NCBI RefSeq assembly: GCF_002295065.1
Contig: NZ_NSGG01000012.1
Span: 124,001-188,000 of the forward strand
Reading direction: 5' to 3'
DNA from: Mesorhizobium sp. WSM3859
GTDB taxonomy: Bacteria > Pseudomonadota > Alphaproteobacteria > Rhizobiales > Rhizobiaceae
DNA length: 64,000 bases
Shown here: positions 1-8,762 of the stretch, in pieces
Layout: each line of letters starts with the position of its first letter
How positions within the stretch are numbered: the stretch's first letter is position 1
Notes under the pieces: generated by a model
Databases searched by the model: none
What the model was told of the DNA's origin: nothing
Seen by the model: the letters and a program-made list of their open reading frames with translations, nothing else
Program-made: the position numbers and the translations under genes

Positions 1-1
1 G

Positions 2-859
2 TCGCTGCAGCTTCAGGCGCGCGACAGGTTCGATCCGGCGATGAAAGCGCTGGTCGCCAATCTCGAGCTTTTGGCGCGGCGCGATTTCCAGACGCTGAAG
101 CGCATCTGCGGCGTCGACGAGGAGGACCTTCTCGACATGCTGGCAGAGATCCGCGCGCTCGATCCGCGGCCAGGCCTGGCATTCTCAGGCGGCGCAAGCG
201 ACGCGATCGTCGCCGATGTCGAGGTCCGCGCCGCCAATGACGGCAGCTGGGCGGTTGAGCTCAACGCAGACACGCTGCCGCGCGTGCTGGTGGACAATGT
301 CTATTTTGCCCGCGTTTCGAGCCACGCCAGGGAGCAGGCGGAAAAGGATTTTCTCGCCGAATGCTTGCAGAACGCCAACTGGCTGACGCGCAGCCTTGAC
401 CAGCGGGCCAAGACCATTCTGAAAGTGGCCTCGGAAATCGTGCGGCAGCAGGACGCCTTCCTCGTCAATGGCGTGCGCCACCTCAAGCCGCTCAACCTGC
501 GCACGGTGGCCGACGCCATCGGGATGCATGAATCGACTGTCAGCCGTGTCACCGCCAACAAATACATGCTGACGCCGCGCGGGGTTTTCGAGCTGCGCTA
601 TTTCTTCACCGCGTCGATCGCCTCGGCCGAAGGCGGCGAAGCGCACTCGTCCGAGGCCGTGCGCGACCGCATCAAGCAGATGATCGACGAGGAAAAGCCC
701 GCCGACGTGCTCTCCGATGACGCCATTGTCGACATGCTCAAGGAAAGCGGCGTCGACATCGCGCGCCGCACCGTCGCGAAATACCGCGAAGGCATGAACA
801 TTCCATCGTCGGTGCAGCGGCGACGGGAGAAGCGAGCGCTCGCGAACGCCGGCCGCTAG
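2..859 (+). CDS. rpoN: RNA polymerase sigma-54 factor RpoN, C-terminal part
   Basis: Sigma-54 directs RNA polymerase to -24/-12 promoters opened by AAA+ activators such as NtrC and NifA. The reading frame is open from base 2, so the start lies before the window; 285 residues are visible. The core-binding/central region is followed by a helix-turn-helix around NLRTVADAIGMHESTVSRV and, near the C terminus, the diagnostic RpoN box ARRTVAKYRE. The N-terminal glutamine-rich activator-interaction region is outside the window. It is followed by hpf and ptsN, the usual alphaproteobacterial order. A candidate sigma-54 promoter occurs in this same window upstream of the nitrate genes. Confidence 0.97.
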   Translation, partial: SLQLQARDRFDPAMKALVANLELLARRDFQTLKRICGVDEEDLLDMLAEIRALDPRPGLAFSGGASDAIVADVEVRAANDGSWAVELNADTLPRVLVDNVYFARVSSHAREQAEKDFLAECLQNANWLTRSLDQRAKTILKVASEIVRQQDAFLVNGVRHLKPLNLRTVADAIGMHESTVSRVTANKYMLTPRGVFELRYFFTASIASAEGGEAHSSEAVRDRIKQMIDEEKPADVLSDDAIVDMLKESGVDIARRTVAKYREGMNIPSSVQRRREKRALANAGR

Positions 860-1189
860 GCCTGCCGGTATTCGGGGTGATGCCGGCCCGACCCGAAACC
901 CCACAAGCCCTGGCCGGTGCGAGACAGGCTGATTTTCCACAATTCCCAAGCTTCATTGACAAGCCGCAATGAAGTGTCTAGAAGCCCGCCCGCATGAGCG
1001 GGGCGGTAATGCCCGCTTGCGAATGGGTCCGTCAGATACGGCCACGGATGGCCAAGAAGGCGACTTGTGATCAACCGGAAAGTTCGGGTCTAAAATCGGC
1101 GCGCATGCCGTTGCGAAGCTTGTGCGCGCGCGCCACGGGTATAAACTCGGAACCAGTTTGAAGCCTGAGCAAGGAAGGTCAGTTTTCAG
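860..1189. other. Intergenic region rpoN-hpf
   Basis: This 330-base gap holds no convincing gene. A GC-rich imperfect hairpin lies near 985-1010, without a T-run that would make it a clear terminator. A promoter for hpf is expected in the second half; I could not pick out -35/-10 elements with confidence. Confidence 0.5.
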
Positions 1190-1777
1190 ATGAATCTACG
1201 CATTTCGGGAAAACACATGGACATCGGCGATGCGTTCCGCACGCGCATCAACGACCGGGTCGGCGAGGCGATCGAGAAATATTTCGACCGGGGTTTTTCA
1301 GGACATGTCACGGTCATCAAATCGGGGTCGCGTTTCTCCGCCGACTGTATGGTCCGGCTCGATTCCGGCGCTTCCTTGCAGGCGACCGGCGACGCCCAGG
1401 ACCCGACGCTTGCCTTCGAGGCGGCGGCCGACCGCCTGGAAACGCGCCTGCGCCGCTACAAGCGCCGGCTGAAATCGCGCAACACCGGCAACGGCAATGG
1501 CGAAGAGCCGACCGACATCGCCTACACCGTGATGGCGCCTCTCACCGACGATGAAGAAGACATTCCGGCGGACTTCGCTCCGGCCATCGTCGCCGAATCA
1601 AGCATGACGCTGCGGACCATGTCGGTGGCGTCGGCTGTCATCGAGCTCGACAACAGCGACAGCCCGGTATTCCTATTCCGCAACGCCGGGACCGACCATC
1701 TCAACATCGTCTACCGCCGGCCGGATGGCAATATCGGCTGGATCGATCCGTCGACGACCAAAGTCGCACAGGCATAA
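1190..1777 (+). CDS. hpf: Ribosome hibernation promoting factor, long form
   Basis: This protein binds the 30S subunit and drives 70S dimerisation during starvation or stationary phase. The 195-residue product has an N-terminal S30AE domain (about residues 1-100, starting MNLRISGKHMDIGDAFRTRI) and a separate C-terminal domain (about 135-190, with SPVFLFRNAGTDHLNIVYRR) that defines the long form able to form 100S ribosomes by itself. A ribosome binding site (aaggaagg) precedes the ATG. The rpoN-hpf-ptsN arrangement is conserved in proteobacteria. Confidence 0.95.
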   Translation: MNLRISGKHMDIGDAFRTRINDRVGEAIEKYFDRGFSGHVTVIKSGSRFSADCMVRLDSGASLQATGDAQDPTLAFEAAADRLETRLRRYKRRLKSRNTGNGNGEEPTDIAYTVMAPLTDDEEDIPADFAPAIVAESSMTLRTMSVASAVIELDNSDSPVFLFRNAGTDHLNIVYRRPDGNIGWIDPSTTKVAQA

Positions 1778-1838
1778 AAAGCCAGCCGCGCGAGGGGGCG
1801 ACGACTGGCGCGGCAGGCGAGCAAGGGATTTTTCAAGC

Positions 1839-2303
1839 ATGGATCTCAGCGATCTCATCAGCGTCCCGGCGATCATGCCGGCGTTGAAGGCGAATTCCAA
1901 AAAGCAGCTTCTGCAATTGCTGTCGGAGAGGGCGGCGGCGATTTCGGGAATCCCGGAACGGGAGGTGTTCGACACCATCCTGCAGCGCGAACGGTTGGGC
2001 TCGACTGGCGTCGGCAACGGCATCGCCATCCCGCACGGCAAGCTCGCCGGCGTGAAGCGGATCGCCGGCGTTTTCGCGCGGCTGGAAACGCCTGTCGATT
2101 TCGAGGCATTGGACGACCAGCCGGTCGACCTGGTGTTTCTGCTGCTTGCGCCAGAAGGCGCGGGCGCCGACCATCTCAAGGCGCTGTCGCGCATCGCGCG
2201 CGTGCTGCGCGATGCCGATACGGTTGCCAAGATCAGGGGTACGCGCGACGCGGTGGCGATCCACGCCCTGCTGTCCGACACGCAGGCCTCGCACGCGGCC
2301 TGA
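1839..2303 (+). CDS. ptsN: PTS IIA-like nitrogen regulatory protein PtsN (EIIA-Ntr)
   Basis: PtsN is the terminal phosphoacceptor of the nitrogen-related PTS (PtsP-PtsO-PtsN). It regulates potassium transport, including KdpD signalling in some bacteria, and nitrogen/carbon balance. The 154-residue product is a single EIIA fructose/mannitol-type domain; the phosphorylated histidine is His66 in GIAIPHGKLAG. I chose the start at MDLSDLI, the family's normal N terminus; a longer in-frame extension would run back into hpf. The presence of kdpD in the same window is notable because of the known PtsN-KdpD link in E. coli. Confidence 0.95.
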   Translation: MDLSDLISVPAIMPALKANSKKQLLQLLSERAAAISGIPEREVFDTILQRERLGSTGVGNGIAIPHGKLAGVKRIAGVFARLETPVDFEALDDQPVDLVFLLLAPEGAGADHLKALSRIARVLRDADTVAKIRGTRDAVAIHALLSDTQASHAA

Positions 2304-2324
2304 AGTTTTCGGATTAAAGCTTCC

Positions 2325-2351
2325 AAGGGCCGCCCCAAGCGGCCCTTTCCG
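2325..2351. terminator. Bidirectional terminator between ptsN and the DUF1150 gene
   Basis: A perfect 9-base stem (AAGGGCCGC / GCGGCCCTT) with a 5-6 base loop sits between two convergent genes. T residues follow on the plus strand, and the 5' side is A-containing, so it could serve both directions. Confidence 0.75.
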
Positions 2352-2372
2352 TTTCAAACGTCCAAAGTCGCG

Positions 2373-2630
2373 TTAGTGGATCGCGACAGTGGTCAGGTCG
2401 TTCTCCAACGCACCCGCCAGCGCCCGGTCACGGGCGTCGGAAAGCAGGATCGGCTGGCCGTTGGCGGCAAACAGTGCCCACAACTCCAGCCCGGGCGCGA
2501 TTTCGCCGAGGCCCGGGAAGCGGCCGCGCAGGTCGTCGCTCGACACTTTCCTCAGATAGGCCACAGAGCCTTCGCCGAGATGGGCGAGTTCGCCGCTGGT
2601 CATGGTGATCGTTTCATCAGTTCTGGTCAT
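2373..2630 (-). CDS. DUF1150 family protein
   Basis: This is an 85-residue small acidic protein of the alphaproteobacterial DUF1150 family, recognisable from ELAHLGEGSVAYLRKV and the C-terminal NGQPILLSDARDRALAGA. The molecular role is unknown. It lies 64 bases downstream of the small heat-shock gene on the same strand, a pairing common in Rhizobiales that suggests heat or stress expression. It converges on ptsN with a shared terminator between them. Confidence 0.85.
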   Translation of the reverse strand: MTRTDETITMTSGELAHLGEGSVAYLRKVSSDDLRGRFPGLGEIAPGLELWALFAANGQPILLSDARDRALAGALENDLTTVAIH

Positions 2631-2694
2631 TTCAAAGCCTCCTTGGCGCGAGGACGCCAGGATTGGCCGCCTCGCATAGAGCCATCGGCAAAGG

Positions 2695-3120
2695 TCAGTC
2701 TTTCACCGATATGTTTATTTTCCGTACCAGCCGCTCGGCCTCCGGCCGATCGAGATCTATCGACAGCAGGCCGTTCTTCAGCTCGGCCGCAATCACCCGC
2801 ATGCCGTCGGCCAGCACGAAGCAGCGCTGGAACTGGCGCGCGGCGATGCCGCGGTGGAGGAATTCGCGCTCGGTGTCGTCTGTCTGGCGACCGCGCACGA
2901 TCAGCTGGTTTTCCTCCGTGGTGACATCGAGGTCGCTTTCGGCGAAACCGGCAACGGCCAGTGTGATGCGCAGCCTTTCGGCCTTGCCGTCAGCGGCGCT
3001 GAGGCGTTCGATATTGTACGGGGGATAGCTGTCGCCGGTCTTCGCCAGACGCTCAAGCGTCTTTTCCATGGCATCGAAGCCCAGAAGAAGCGGGCTGGAG
3101 AAGGGCGTCATTCGACTCAT
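2695..3120 (-). CDS. Small heat-shock protein, Hsp20/IbpA family
   Basis: This is an ATP-independent holdase that binds unfolding proteins in the cytoplasm. The 141-residue product carries a central alpha-crystallin domain, with signatures such as RLRITLAVAGFAESDLDV, QLIVRGRQ, FLHRGIAARQFQRCFVLAD and the terminal ELKNGLLSIDL strand. I chose MSRMTPFSSPLLLGF as start because it is the usual IbpA-type N terminus; an ATG ten codons earlier is possible. I looked for a ROSE-type thermosensor in the 5' region and did not see one clearly. DUF1150 follows. Confidence 0.92.
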   Translation of the reverse strand: MSRMTPFSSPLLLGFDAMEKTLERLAKTGDSYPPYNIERLSAADGKAERLRITLAVAGFAESDLDVTTEENQLIVRGRQTDDTEREFLHRGIAARQFQRCFVLADGMRVIAAELKNGLLSIDLDRPEAERLVRKINISVKD

Positions 3121-3274
3121 TGTTACACTGTCCTCTGAAGAGCGACACAAACTGGAAAAACCCGGATGGCATTTTTCCCGATGGTCTTGATATGGTCCGC
3201 CGGCCGATCAAGTTCAAGCCGCTGAATCAGGATGATGTTTCGTTGAACCGTCCTCCTGGCTCAGCCCTTCGTTG

Positions 3275-3343
3275 GAGCATAATCTCGTCCGAAATCGGTT
3301 CCCACTTTTCGCTGACGCGGTCCTTCGGTTCGGGATCATGCTC
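3275..3343. repeat. Rhizobial intergenic palindromic repeat (GAGCAT...ATGCTC type)
   Basis: A 69-base imperfect inverted repeat starts GAGCATAATC and ends GATCATGCTC, with GGTTCCCACTTTTCG inside. It resembles the dispersed GAGCATGATCCCGAAAAGTGG elements typical of Rhizobiales. It lies about 40 bases before the nucleoside hydrolase start, so it would be in that gene's 5' untranslated region. Confidence 0.7.
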
Positions 3344-3381
3344 GAAACCCCGCCCAAAAAGACTCCCCAAAAGGAAATGAA

Positions 3382-4323
3382 ATGCCCCAGTCCAGAAAGA
3401 TCATCATCGACACCGATCCCGGCCAGGACGATGCCGTCGCCATAATGTTGGCGCTTGGCAGTTCCGAGCTGGAGATCGTCGGTATCACCGCAGTTGCAGG
3501 CAACGTGCCGCTGAAGCTAACCCAGAACAACGCCCGCAAGATCTGCGAGCTGGCCGGCAGGCCCGACATCAAGGTCTATGCCGGCGCTATCCGCCCGCTG
3601 GCGCGCGAGCTCGTCACCGCCGAGGAAGTGCATGGCAAGACCGGCCTGAACGGCCCGCAGCTGCCTGAGCCCACCATGCCGTTGCAGGAGCAATACGCCG
3701 TCGATTTCATCGTCGACACGCTGATGCGCGAGGAAAGCGGCACAATCACGCTCTGCCCGCTCGGCCCGCTCACCAACATCGCGCTGGCGCTGATCCGCGA
3801 GCCCAGGATCGCGCCGCGCATCAAGGAAATCGTCCTGATGGGCGGCGGCTTCTTCGAAGGCGGCAACCTCACTCCGGCCGCCGAGTTCAACATCTATGTC
3901 GACCCGCAGGCCGCCGATGTCGTTTTCAAGTCGGGCATTCCGATCGTGATGATGCCGCTCGACGTCACCCACAAGGCGCTGACCACCTCCAAGCGCATCC
4001 AGGCTTTCCGCCAGCTCGGCACCAAGGTTGGCACCGCGACCGCCGAGATGCTGGAGTTCTTCGAGCGCTACGACGAGGGAAAATACGGCACCGACGGCGG
4101 GCCCCTGCATGATCCGTGCGTGATCGCCTATCTCCTCAAGCCGGAACTGTTCAAAGGCCGTCACTGCAATGTCAGCGTCGAGACCGCGTCGGAGCTCACC
4201 ATGGGCATGACGGTGATCGACTGGTGGGGCGTCACCAAGCGCGAGAAGAACGCCATGGTGATGCGCGACATCGACCATGACGGCTTCTTCGCGCTGCTGG
4301 TGGAGAGGTTGGGGCGGTTGTAG
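3382..4323 (+). CDS. Inosine/uridine-preferring nucleoside hydrolase
   Basis: The enzyme hydrolyses the N-glycosidic bond of ribonucleosides to free base and ribose. The 313-residue product begins with the calcium-binding DTDPGQDD cluster (residues 10-17) that defines the IunH/RihA-C family, and has NLTPAAEFNIYVDPQAAD and MMPLDVTHKA downstream, also family hallmarks. Length is normal. It is divergent from hsp20. A ribokinase lies 2.3 kb downstream on the other strand, which would phosphorylate ribose released here, but they are not in one operon. Substrate preference cannot be told from sequence. Confidence 0.93.
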   Translation: MPQSRKIIIDTDPGQDDAVAIMLALGSSELEIVGITAVAGNVPLKLTQNNARKICELAGRPDIKVYAGAIRPLARELVTAEEVHGKTGLNGPQLPEPTMPLQEQYAVDFIVDTLMREESGTITLCPLGPLTNIALALIREPRIAPRIKEIVLMGGGFFEGGNLTPAAEFNIYVDPQAADVVFKSGIPIVMMPLDVTHKALTTSKRIQAFRQLGTKVGTATAEMLEFFERYDEGKYGTDGGPLHDPCVIAYLLKPELFKGRHCNVSVETASELTMGMTVIDWWGVTKREKNAMVMRDIDHDGFFALLVERLGRL

Positions 4324-4330
4324 GGCCGCT

Positions 4331-4474
4331 CCTTCCCCCCTTGTGGGGGAAGGTGGCCTCGCGAGGCGAGTTCGGATGTGTTCCAGGGAGCGCCAATGTC
4401 TCACTCCGCCGGAACACCCCTCATCCGTCTCGGCGCTGCGCGCCGATCCACCTTCTCCCACAAGGGGAGAAGGG
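4331..4474. repeat. RIME-like palindromic intergenic repeat
   Basis: Two hairpins face each other: CCTTCCCCC...GGGGGAAGG at 4331-4353 and CCTTCTCCC...GGGGAGAAGG at 4451-4473, with GGTGG..TCGCGAGGCGA and GCGCCGATCCACC between. This is the layout of rhizobial RIME mosaic elements. It separates the convergent nucleoside hydrolase and LysE genes. Confidence 0.75.
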
Positions 4475-4483
4475 AAAGAGTTG

Positions 4484-5098
4484 CTACTTCGCCTTGGAGA
4501 ACGCCAGCCATAGGCCGCCACCGACGAGAAAACTGCCGCTGATACGCGACATCAGCCTGACGCGGCTGGCCGACAGCAGCCGGCCGGCGCGGCCGGCGGC
4601 AAGGGCGTAGGTCGAGTCCGACATGGCGGCGAAGATCATCGCCGTCAGGCCCATGACCACGATCTGCAGCGTATAGTTTCCCTGCGGCGCGATGAACTGC
4701 GGGAAGAAGGCGCCGAAGAAGACAAGCGTCTTCGGATTGGAGATCGCCACCAGAAACCCCTGCAGGAAGAAGCCGCCGCGCGGCTTCTTCGCCGACCCGT
4801 CAGGGTTCAGCGTGCCTTTGGCGCGGAACATCTGCACGCCCATCCAGATCAGATAGGCGGCGCCGAGCAGCCGCACCCATTCGAACCAGTGGCCCATGCC
4901 GGCGATCAGCGTGTTGAGGCCAATGCCGACAATGGCGATCATGATGGCGAGCCCGGCCTGCGTGCCGGCGACGTTGGCCAAGCCCGCGCGCGAACCGTGG
5001 CGGATGCTGTTGGCGATGATCAGCGTGACCGTGGGACCCGGCACGAGGACGATGACGATGCAGGCGACGACATAGGTTGCGTAGAGTTCCAGCGACAT
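4484..5098 (-). CDS. LysE/RhtB family amino-acid exporter
   Basis: This inner-membrane exporter family moves amino acids such as lysine, homoserine or threonine out of the cell. The 204-residue product has about six hydrophobic segments and the family N-terminal signature around IVLVPGPTVTLIIANSIRHG and GTQAGLA, plus FLVAISNPKTLVFFGAFFPQF in the middle. Length is typical. It is followed upstream, on the same strand, by an amidase gene 92 bases away. The exported substrate cannot be deduced. Confidence 0.9.
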   Translation of the reverse strand: MSLELYATYVVACIVIVLVPGPTVTLIIANSIRHGSRAGLANVAGTQAGLAIMIAIVGIGLNTLIAGMGHWFEWVRLLGAAYLIWMGVQMFRAKGTLNPDGSAKKPRGGFFLQGFLVAISNPKTLVFFGAFFPQFIAPQGNYTLQIVVMGLTAMIFAAMSDSTYALAAGRAGRLLSASRVRLMSRISGSFLVGGGLWLAFSKAK

Positions 5099-5190
5099 GA
5101 TTTCCTCGAACGGGACGGCGCCGACTTGGGCGGAGCGCGATCAATGCACGGGATTGGCGTTGGCGCAAGCTCGCCGGGCAGGGCGGCCCG

Positions 5191-6642
5191 TCACGCAGCC
5201 CCCGCCGGCCATGGCATCGTCGCCTCATAGGCGGCGCCAGCCTTGAGCACGCCGAGGTCGCCGCGCGGGCGGCCGATCAACTGCATGCCCATTGGCCGGC
5301 CTTTTGCGTCGAACCCGGCCGGCACGTTGAGCGCAGGGCAGCCGCCCAGCGTGGCGAAGGCGGAGACTTCCATCCAGCGGTGATAGCTGTCCATGGTCCG
5401 CCCCGCGACCTTGTCCGGCCAGTGGGTCGAGACGTCGAACGGAAAGACTTGCGCGGTCGGCAAGGCGACGAGGTCGAAGCGCTCGAACAGCGACAGCAGC
5501 GTCCCGTGCCAGGAGGTGCGCCGGACCGTTGCCGCATGGATCTGCGGCGCAGTGAGACGCATCGCCTGCTCCACTTCCCAGACGGCCTCGGGCTTCAGCA
5601 ATTTGCGTTTTTCCGGATCGTCGCAATGCGCCTTCAGCCCGCAGCCGCTGCTTGCCTGGCGCAAGGTGACAAAAGCCTGCCACAGCGCCTCGAAATCGAC
5701 ATCCGGCACCAGCTTTTCGCTGTGGAACGACGCGTCCGCAAAGCGGGCAAGGGCGGCCTCGCAAAGGTCGATGACGCCCGGCTCCGTCGGCAGGTGGCCG
5801 CCGAGGTCGCTCAGCCAGGCGACGCGGCCGCCGGAGGCTTTTGTGCTCAAGCCGTCGAGGAACGAGCCTTCCTTGGCATGGGACAAGGGCGCCTGCGGGT
5901 GGTAGCCCGCCTGTTCGTCGAGCAGCAGCGCGATGTCGCGGACGCTGCGGCCCATCGGTCCCTCGACGCCCATCTGCGAATGGAAGACGTCGATGTCGGG
6001 ACCGGCCGGCACGAGCCCCTGCGAGGGACGGAAGCCGTAGACATTGTTGTAGGCGGCCGGATTGCGCAGCGAGCCGCCGAAGTCGCTGCCGTCGGCGACC
6101 GGCAGCATATCCAGCGCCAGCGCCACCGCCGCGCCGCCGCTCGAGCCGCCGGCGGTGAGCGCCGGGTCGAAGGCGTTGAGCGTCGGCCCGAAGACCGGAT
6201 TGTAGGTGTTGGAGCCAAGGCCGAATTCCGGAACGTTGGTCTTGCCGATGATGATGGCGCCGGCCTTGCGGATGCGCTCGACGAAGAAGTCGTCCGTGTC
6301 AGGGATGAAGTCGGCGAAGATCGGCGAGCCGAAGGTGGTCCTGAGTCCCTTGGTCAGGGCGAGGTCCTTGATGGCAATCGGCAGGCCGAACAGCGATCCG
6401 GCCGAGCCGCCGCGGGCCAGATGAGCATCGGCGCTCTCGGCCTCGGCCAGGATCTCGGCGCGCTCGCGCAGCGATACGATCGCGTTGACCAGCGGGTTCA
6501 CGGCCTCGATGCGATCGAGGAAAGCGCTGACGACTTCAGGCACCGAGAGTTGTCGCTGCCTGATCCTGTCGGCGAGCTCGACGGCGGGGAGGCGGCAGAT
6601 ATCGCCGGCCGGCGGTACGGCATGCTTGGTGACGGGACGCAT
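5191..6642 (-). CDS. Amidase (amidase signature family)
   Basis: A cytoplasmic hydrolase of carboxamides with the Ser-cisSer-Lys triad. The 483-residue product shows Lys92 in PIAIKDL, the GGSSGGAAVALA signature at about 165-176, and the nucleophile region DGSDFGGSLRNPAAYN with Ser191. This is close to GatA in fold, but the neighbours are not gatB/gatC, so a catabolic amidase is more likely than a tRNA amidotransferase subunit. The ATG is 2 bases from the ribokinase stop, so the two genes are probably cotranscribed. Confidence 0.9.
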   Translation of the reverse strand: MRPVTKHAVPPAGDICRLPAVELADRIRQRQLSVPEVVSAFLDRIEAVNPLVNAIVSLRERAEILAEAESADAHLARGGSAGSLFGLPIAIKDLALTKGLRTTFGSPIFADFIPDTDDFFVERIRKAGAIIIGKTNVPEFGLGSNTYNPVFGPTLNAFDPALTAGGSSGGAAVALALDMLPVADGSDFGGSLRNPAAYNNVYGFRPSQGLVPAGPDIDVFHSQMGVEGPMGRSVRDIALLLDEQAGYHPQAPLSHAKEGSFLDGLSTKASGGRVAWLSDLGGHLPTEPGVIDLCEAALARFADASFHSEKLVPDVDFEALWQAFVTLRQASSGCGLKAHCDDPEKRKLLKPEAVWEVEQAMRLTAPQIHAATVRRTSWHGTLLSLFERFDLVALPTAQVFPFDVSTHWPDKVAGRTMDSYHRWMEVSAFATLGGCPALNVPAGFDAKGRPMGMQLIGRPRGDLGVLKAGAAYEATMPWPAGAA

Positions 6643-6644
6643 GC

Positions 6645-7550
6645 TTAACGCGTTCCCGCCAAAGCCACGTCGACATCCTTGCCCAGCGGGATCGCCGGCT
6701 GCGCGCCGGGCTTCAGGCAGGCGAGCGAGCCGGCCGCGGCGGCGCGGGTAAGCGCCTGTTCGAGCGAAAGACCCGACGACAGGCCGGCGCCGAAATACCC
6801 GCAGAAAGTGTCGCCGGCGCCGACCGTGTCGACCGGGGTGATCTTCAGCGCCGGAATCGTGAGGAAATCATCCGGCGTGGCTGCGAGCACGCCGTCGCCA
6901 CCCAGCGTGACGACGATGGCGCGGCCGGTTTTTTGGGCATAGTCGCGCATGCGGGCGGGGCGGTCGCGCCCCGAAAGCGCCAGCGCCTCGCCATAGAGAT
7001 CGAACTCGGTTTCGTTGGCGACCGCATAGTCGGCCTTGCCGACGAAGCCGGCCGCTTCGGCACGGAAGGGGGCGGTGTTGAGCACGCTGACGGCACCCGC
7101 GGCGCGCGCAGCATCAAGCGTGGCCTCGACCGTCTGCAGCGGGATCTCGTGCTGCAGAAGCACGACATCGCCCTTTTTGAGATAGGCCTTGGCAATATCG
7201 CCAGGCACCACCGAATCATTGGCGCCCGGCACGACGGCGATGACATTCTCCCCGTCGGCGCCGACCAGGATCAACGCCGTGCCGGTCGATGCGAAGCTCT
7301 GGCCGACACCGGAGAGATCGACATTGCCGGCCTTGAGCAGCGTGAGCGCGTCGGCGGCAAAGCTATCCTTGCCGACCGCGCCCACCATGCGCACTTGGGC
7401 TCCCGCGCGCGCCGCGGCCAGCGCCTGGTTGGCACCCTTGCCGCCGGGCGCGGTGGCGAAGCTGGAGCCGCGCACCGTCTCGCCGGGTTCCGGCAGGCGG
7501 TCGACATTGGCGATAAGGTCGAGGTTGATCGAACCGACAACGATAATCAA
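6645..7550 (-). CDS. rbsK: Ribokinase (PfkB family)
   Basis: The enzyme phosphorylates ribose at O5 using ATP. The protein starts IIVVGSINLDLIANVDRLP and has the PfkB signatures GGKGANQALAAARAG near the N terminus and DTVGAGDTFCGYF near the C terminus with the catalytic Asp. I chose the TTG at 7550 because a GGGAGG ribosome binding site lies just upstream and the product then begins exactly as ribokinases do; the ATG 15 bases earlier overlaps that site and has no binding site of its own. First gene of a probable ribokinase-amidase operon. Confidence 0.9.
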   Translation of the reverse strand: MIIVVGSINLDLIANVDRLPEPGETVRGSSFATAPGGKGANQALAAARAGAQVRMVGAVGKDSFAADALTLLKAGNVDLSGVGQSFASTGTALILVGADGENVIAVVPGANDSVVPGDIAKAYLKKGDVVLLQHEIPLQTVEATLDAARAAGAVSVLNTAPFRAEAAGFVGKADYAVANETEFDLYGEALALSGRDRPARMRDYAQKTGRAIVVTLGGDGVLAATPDDFLTIPALKITPVDTVGAGDTFCGYFGAGLSSGLSLEQALTRAAAAGSLACLKPGAQPAIPLGKDVDVALAGTR

Positions 7551-7741
7551 AAAACTGCCTCCCATCGAAGCGGCTCAGCCCGTGCTGAAAGGCGGACCTG
7601 CTCCAAGACTTTGCTTTTGCGCAAGTCCAGGCGAAATGCGCGAAGCGCTTTTCCTGCAATTGCGGGCTGGGCGCGAAGCTAGCCGCAAAGCCCGCCGGTT
7701 GCCAGATCATGTCGGTTGTGCGCGCCCACGGCCCACAGGCA

Positions 7742-8218
7742 TCATTCGCAGCGCACGGTGACGGTGCCCTGATAATTGCCCGCCGGGAAGATGCCGGGCG
7801 ACTTCGTGGCGGTCAGATCGACCTGGATGGTATGGGTACCGTTGGTCACCCGCTGCGGCGAGCTGCCCGGAATGTCCACGCCTGAGCCGTCGAGCCGGAA
7901 AACAGTGGCGAAAGTGACATTGGTGTCGCCGCCGCTTGGCGCTGAGGTGAAGGCGATCGGCGCCGGCGCGGAGACGGAATAGCAGTCCAGGAGGTTTAGG
8001 ATGGAACACAGCGTCGAGTTCGCGGTGATGGTGGCGCCGGCGCTCGACCCGCCTGCCTGCTTGGAGCCGAAGATGTTGATTGCGGGATTGGATTTCATCG
8101 TTCCCGACGCCCCGATCATGATCGTGCAGGTGCCGATGATCGCCGCCTGCGCCGGGAGACAAAAGCCGGCAAGCGCTGCTGCCGCGAACAGCGCGCGGCT
8201 ATTTTCGCTTCTTGCCAT
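7742..8218 (-). CDS. Small secreted subunit-like protein (paralogue of the protein at 9145-9615)
   Basis: Not a family I can name with certainty; it resembles secreted fimbrial or DUF4402/coat-protein-like subunits. The 158-residue product has a signal peptide (RALFAAAALAGFCLPAQA), then IGTCTIMIGASGTMKSNP, a beta-rich body, and the terminal AGNYQGTVTVRCE. The first Cys after the signal and the last-but-one residue Cys could form a disulfide bridging the sandwich. The same ends occur in the neighbour at 9145-9615 (ATCTITIN...AGNYQATVTLRCE), so the two are paralogues. I chose the ATG at 8218 directly before the signal sequence; it overlaps the preceding gene by 20 bases. Last gene of the four-gene cluster. 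Confidence 0.7.
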   Translation of the reverse strand: MARSENSRALFAAAALAGFCLPAQAAIIGTCTIMIGASGTMKSNPAINIFGSKQAGGSSAGATITANSTLCSILNLLDCYSVSAPAPIAFTSAPSGGDTNVTFATVFRLDGSGVDIPGSSPQRVTNGTHTIQVDLTATKSPGIFPAGNYQGTVTVRCE

Positions 8219-8762
8219 TGCCGGTCGTGCCTCTGATGGTCCAGCCTTCATTGGCCCATCCCGCTGATTTGACCTGTGCTGCACTGGCTTGGGCCGCACT
8301 GGTCTGGGGCGCGGGGCCTTGGGGTGTGGAGGCGGCCACACTCCCCGTCGTCTGGCCGTCGGCGCCGAGACCCATTTTGAGGAGTTTCAATTCAAGCTGC
8401 AGGCGCTCGACTTCCAACTCGTAAAGGCGGCTGCAATCGACGCGCTTCGGCGTCCGCCCGATCGGGATGACCACGCGGCCATAGGTGGCGATGTCGCTGT
8501 TGGTCAGGTTGCTCGAGTTGTTGCCGTGGATGACGCCGAGGTCGAGATAGGCGCCGCTGCCGGAAACGGCCGATCGGCAGGTCGTGCCGTCGCTGGCATG
8601 AACCTCGTCCTGGCCCTGGGGCAGAGTGACGCCGGGCAGGCTGAAACCGGTCTGGTTCTGGTTCAGGTTCAGGATATCCTCTGCAAGCCCCTGACTGACG
8701 GCAGCCAGGGCGGGCAGCAAGGACAAGGTCAGAACCTGCGATGCCCGAAGAACTTTCCGCAT
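8199..8762 (-). CDS. Exported protein of unknown function in pilus-like cluster
   Basis: I do not recognise the family. The 187-residue product has a signal peptide (about residues 1-27, ending VSQGLAED), a region with DGTTCRSAVSGSGAYLDLGV and a second Cys in RVDCSRLYELEVERLQLEL, a short helical segment rich in Leu/Glu, then a low-complexity Ala/Gln/Ser/Pro tail and a basic C terminus (GNGKKRK). The two cysteines may pair in the periplasm. It overlaps the chaperone-like gene before it by 34 bases and the subunit gene after it, indicating translational coupling and a joint function in surface assembly. Confidence 0.65.
   Translation of the reverse strand: MRKVLRASQVLTLSLLPALAAVSQGLAEDILNLNQNQTGFSLPGVTLPQGQDEVHASDGTTCRSAVSGSGAYLDLGVIHGNNSSNLTNSDIATYGRVVIPIGRTPKRVDCSRLYELEVERLQLELKLLKMGLGADGQTTGSVAASTPQGPAPQTSAAQASAAQVKSAGWANEGWTIRGTTGNGKKRK

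Noticed and set aside
860..1189. Gene between rpoN and hpf
   Set aside because: The only open frame (856-1074, minus) overlaps the rpoN end and has no plausible start signal or domain.
3121..3381. ROSE-type RNA thermosensor before the small heat-shock gene
   Set aside because: No hairpin that masks the ribosome binding site with the conserved UUGCU/GG pattern could be drawn.
5191..6642. Amidase as GatA of the glutamyl-tRNA amidotransferase
   Set aside because: The neighbours are ribokinase and a LysE exporter, without gatB or gatC, and a catabolic amidase fits better.
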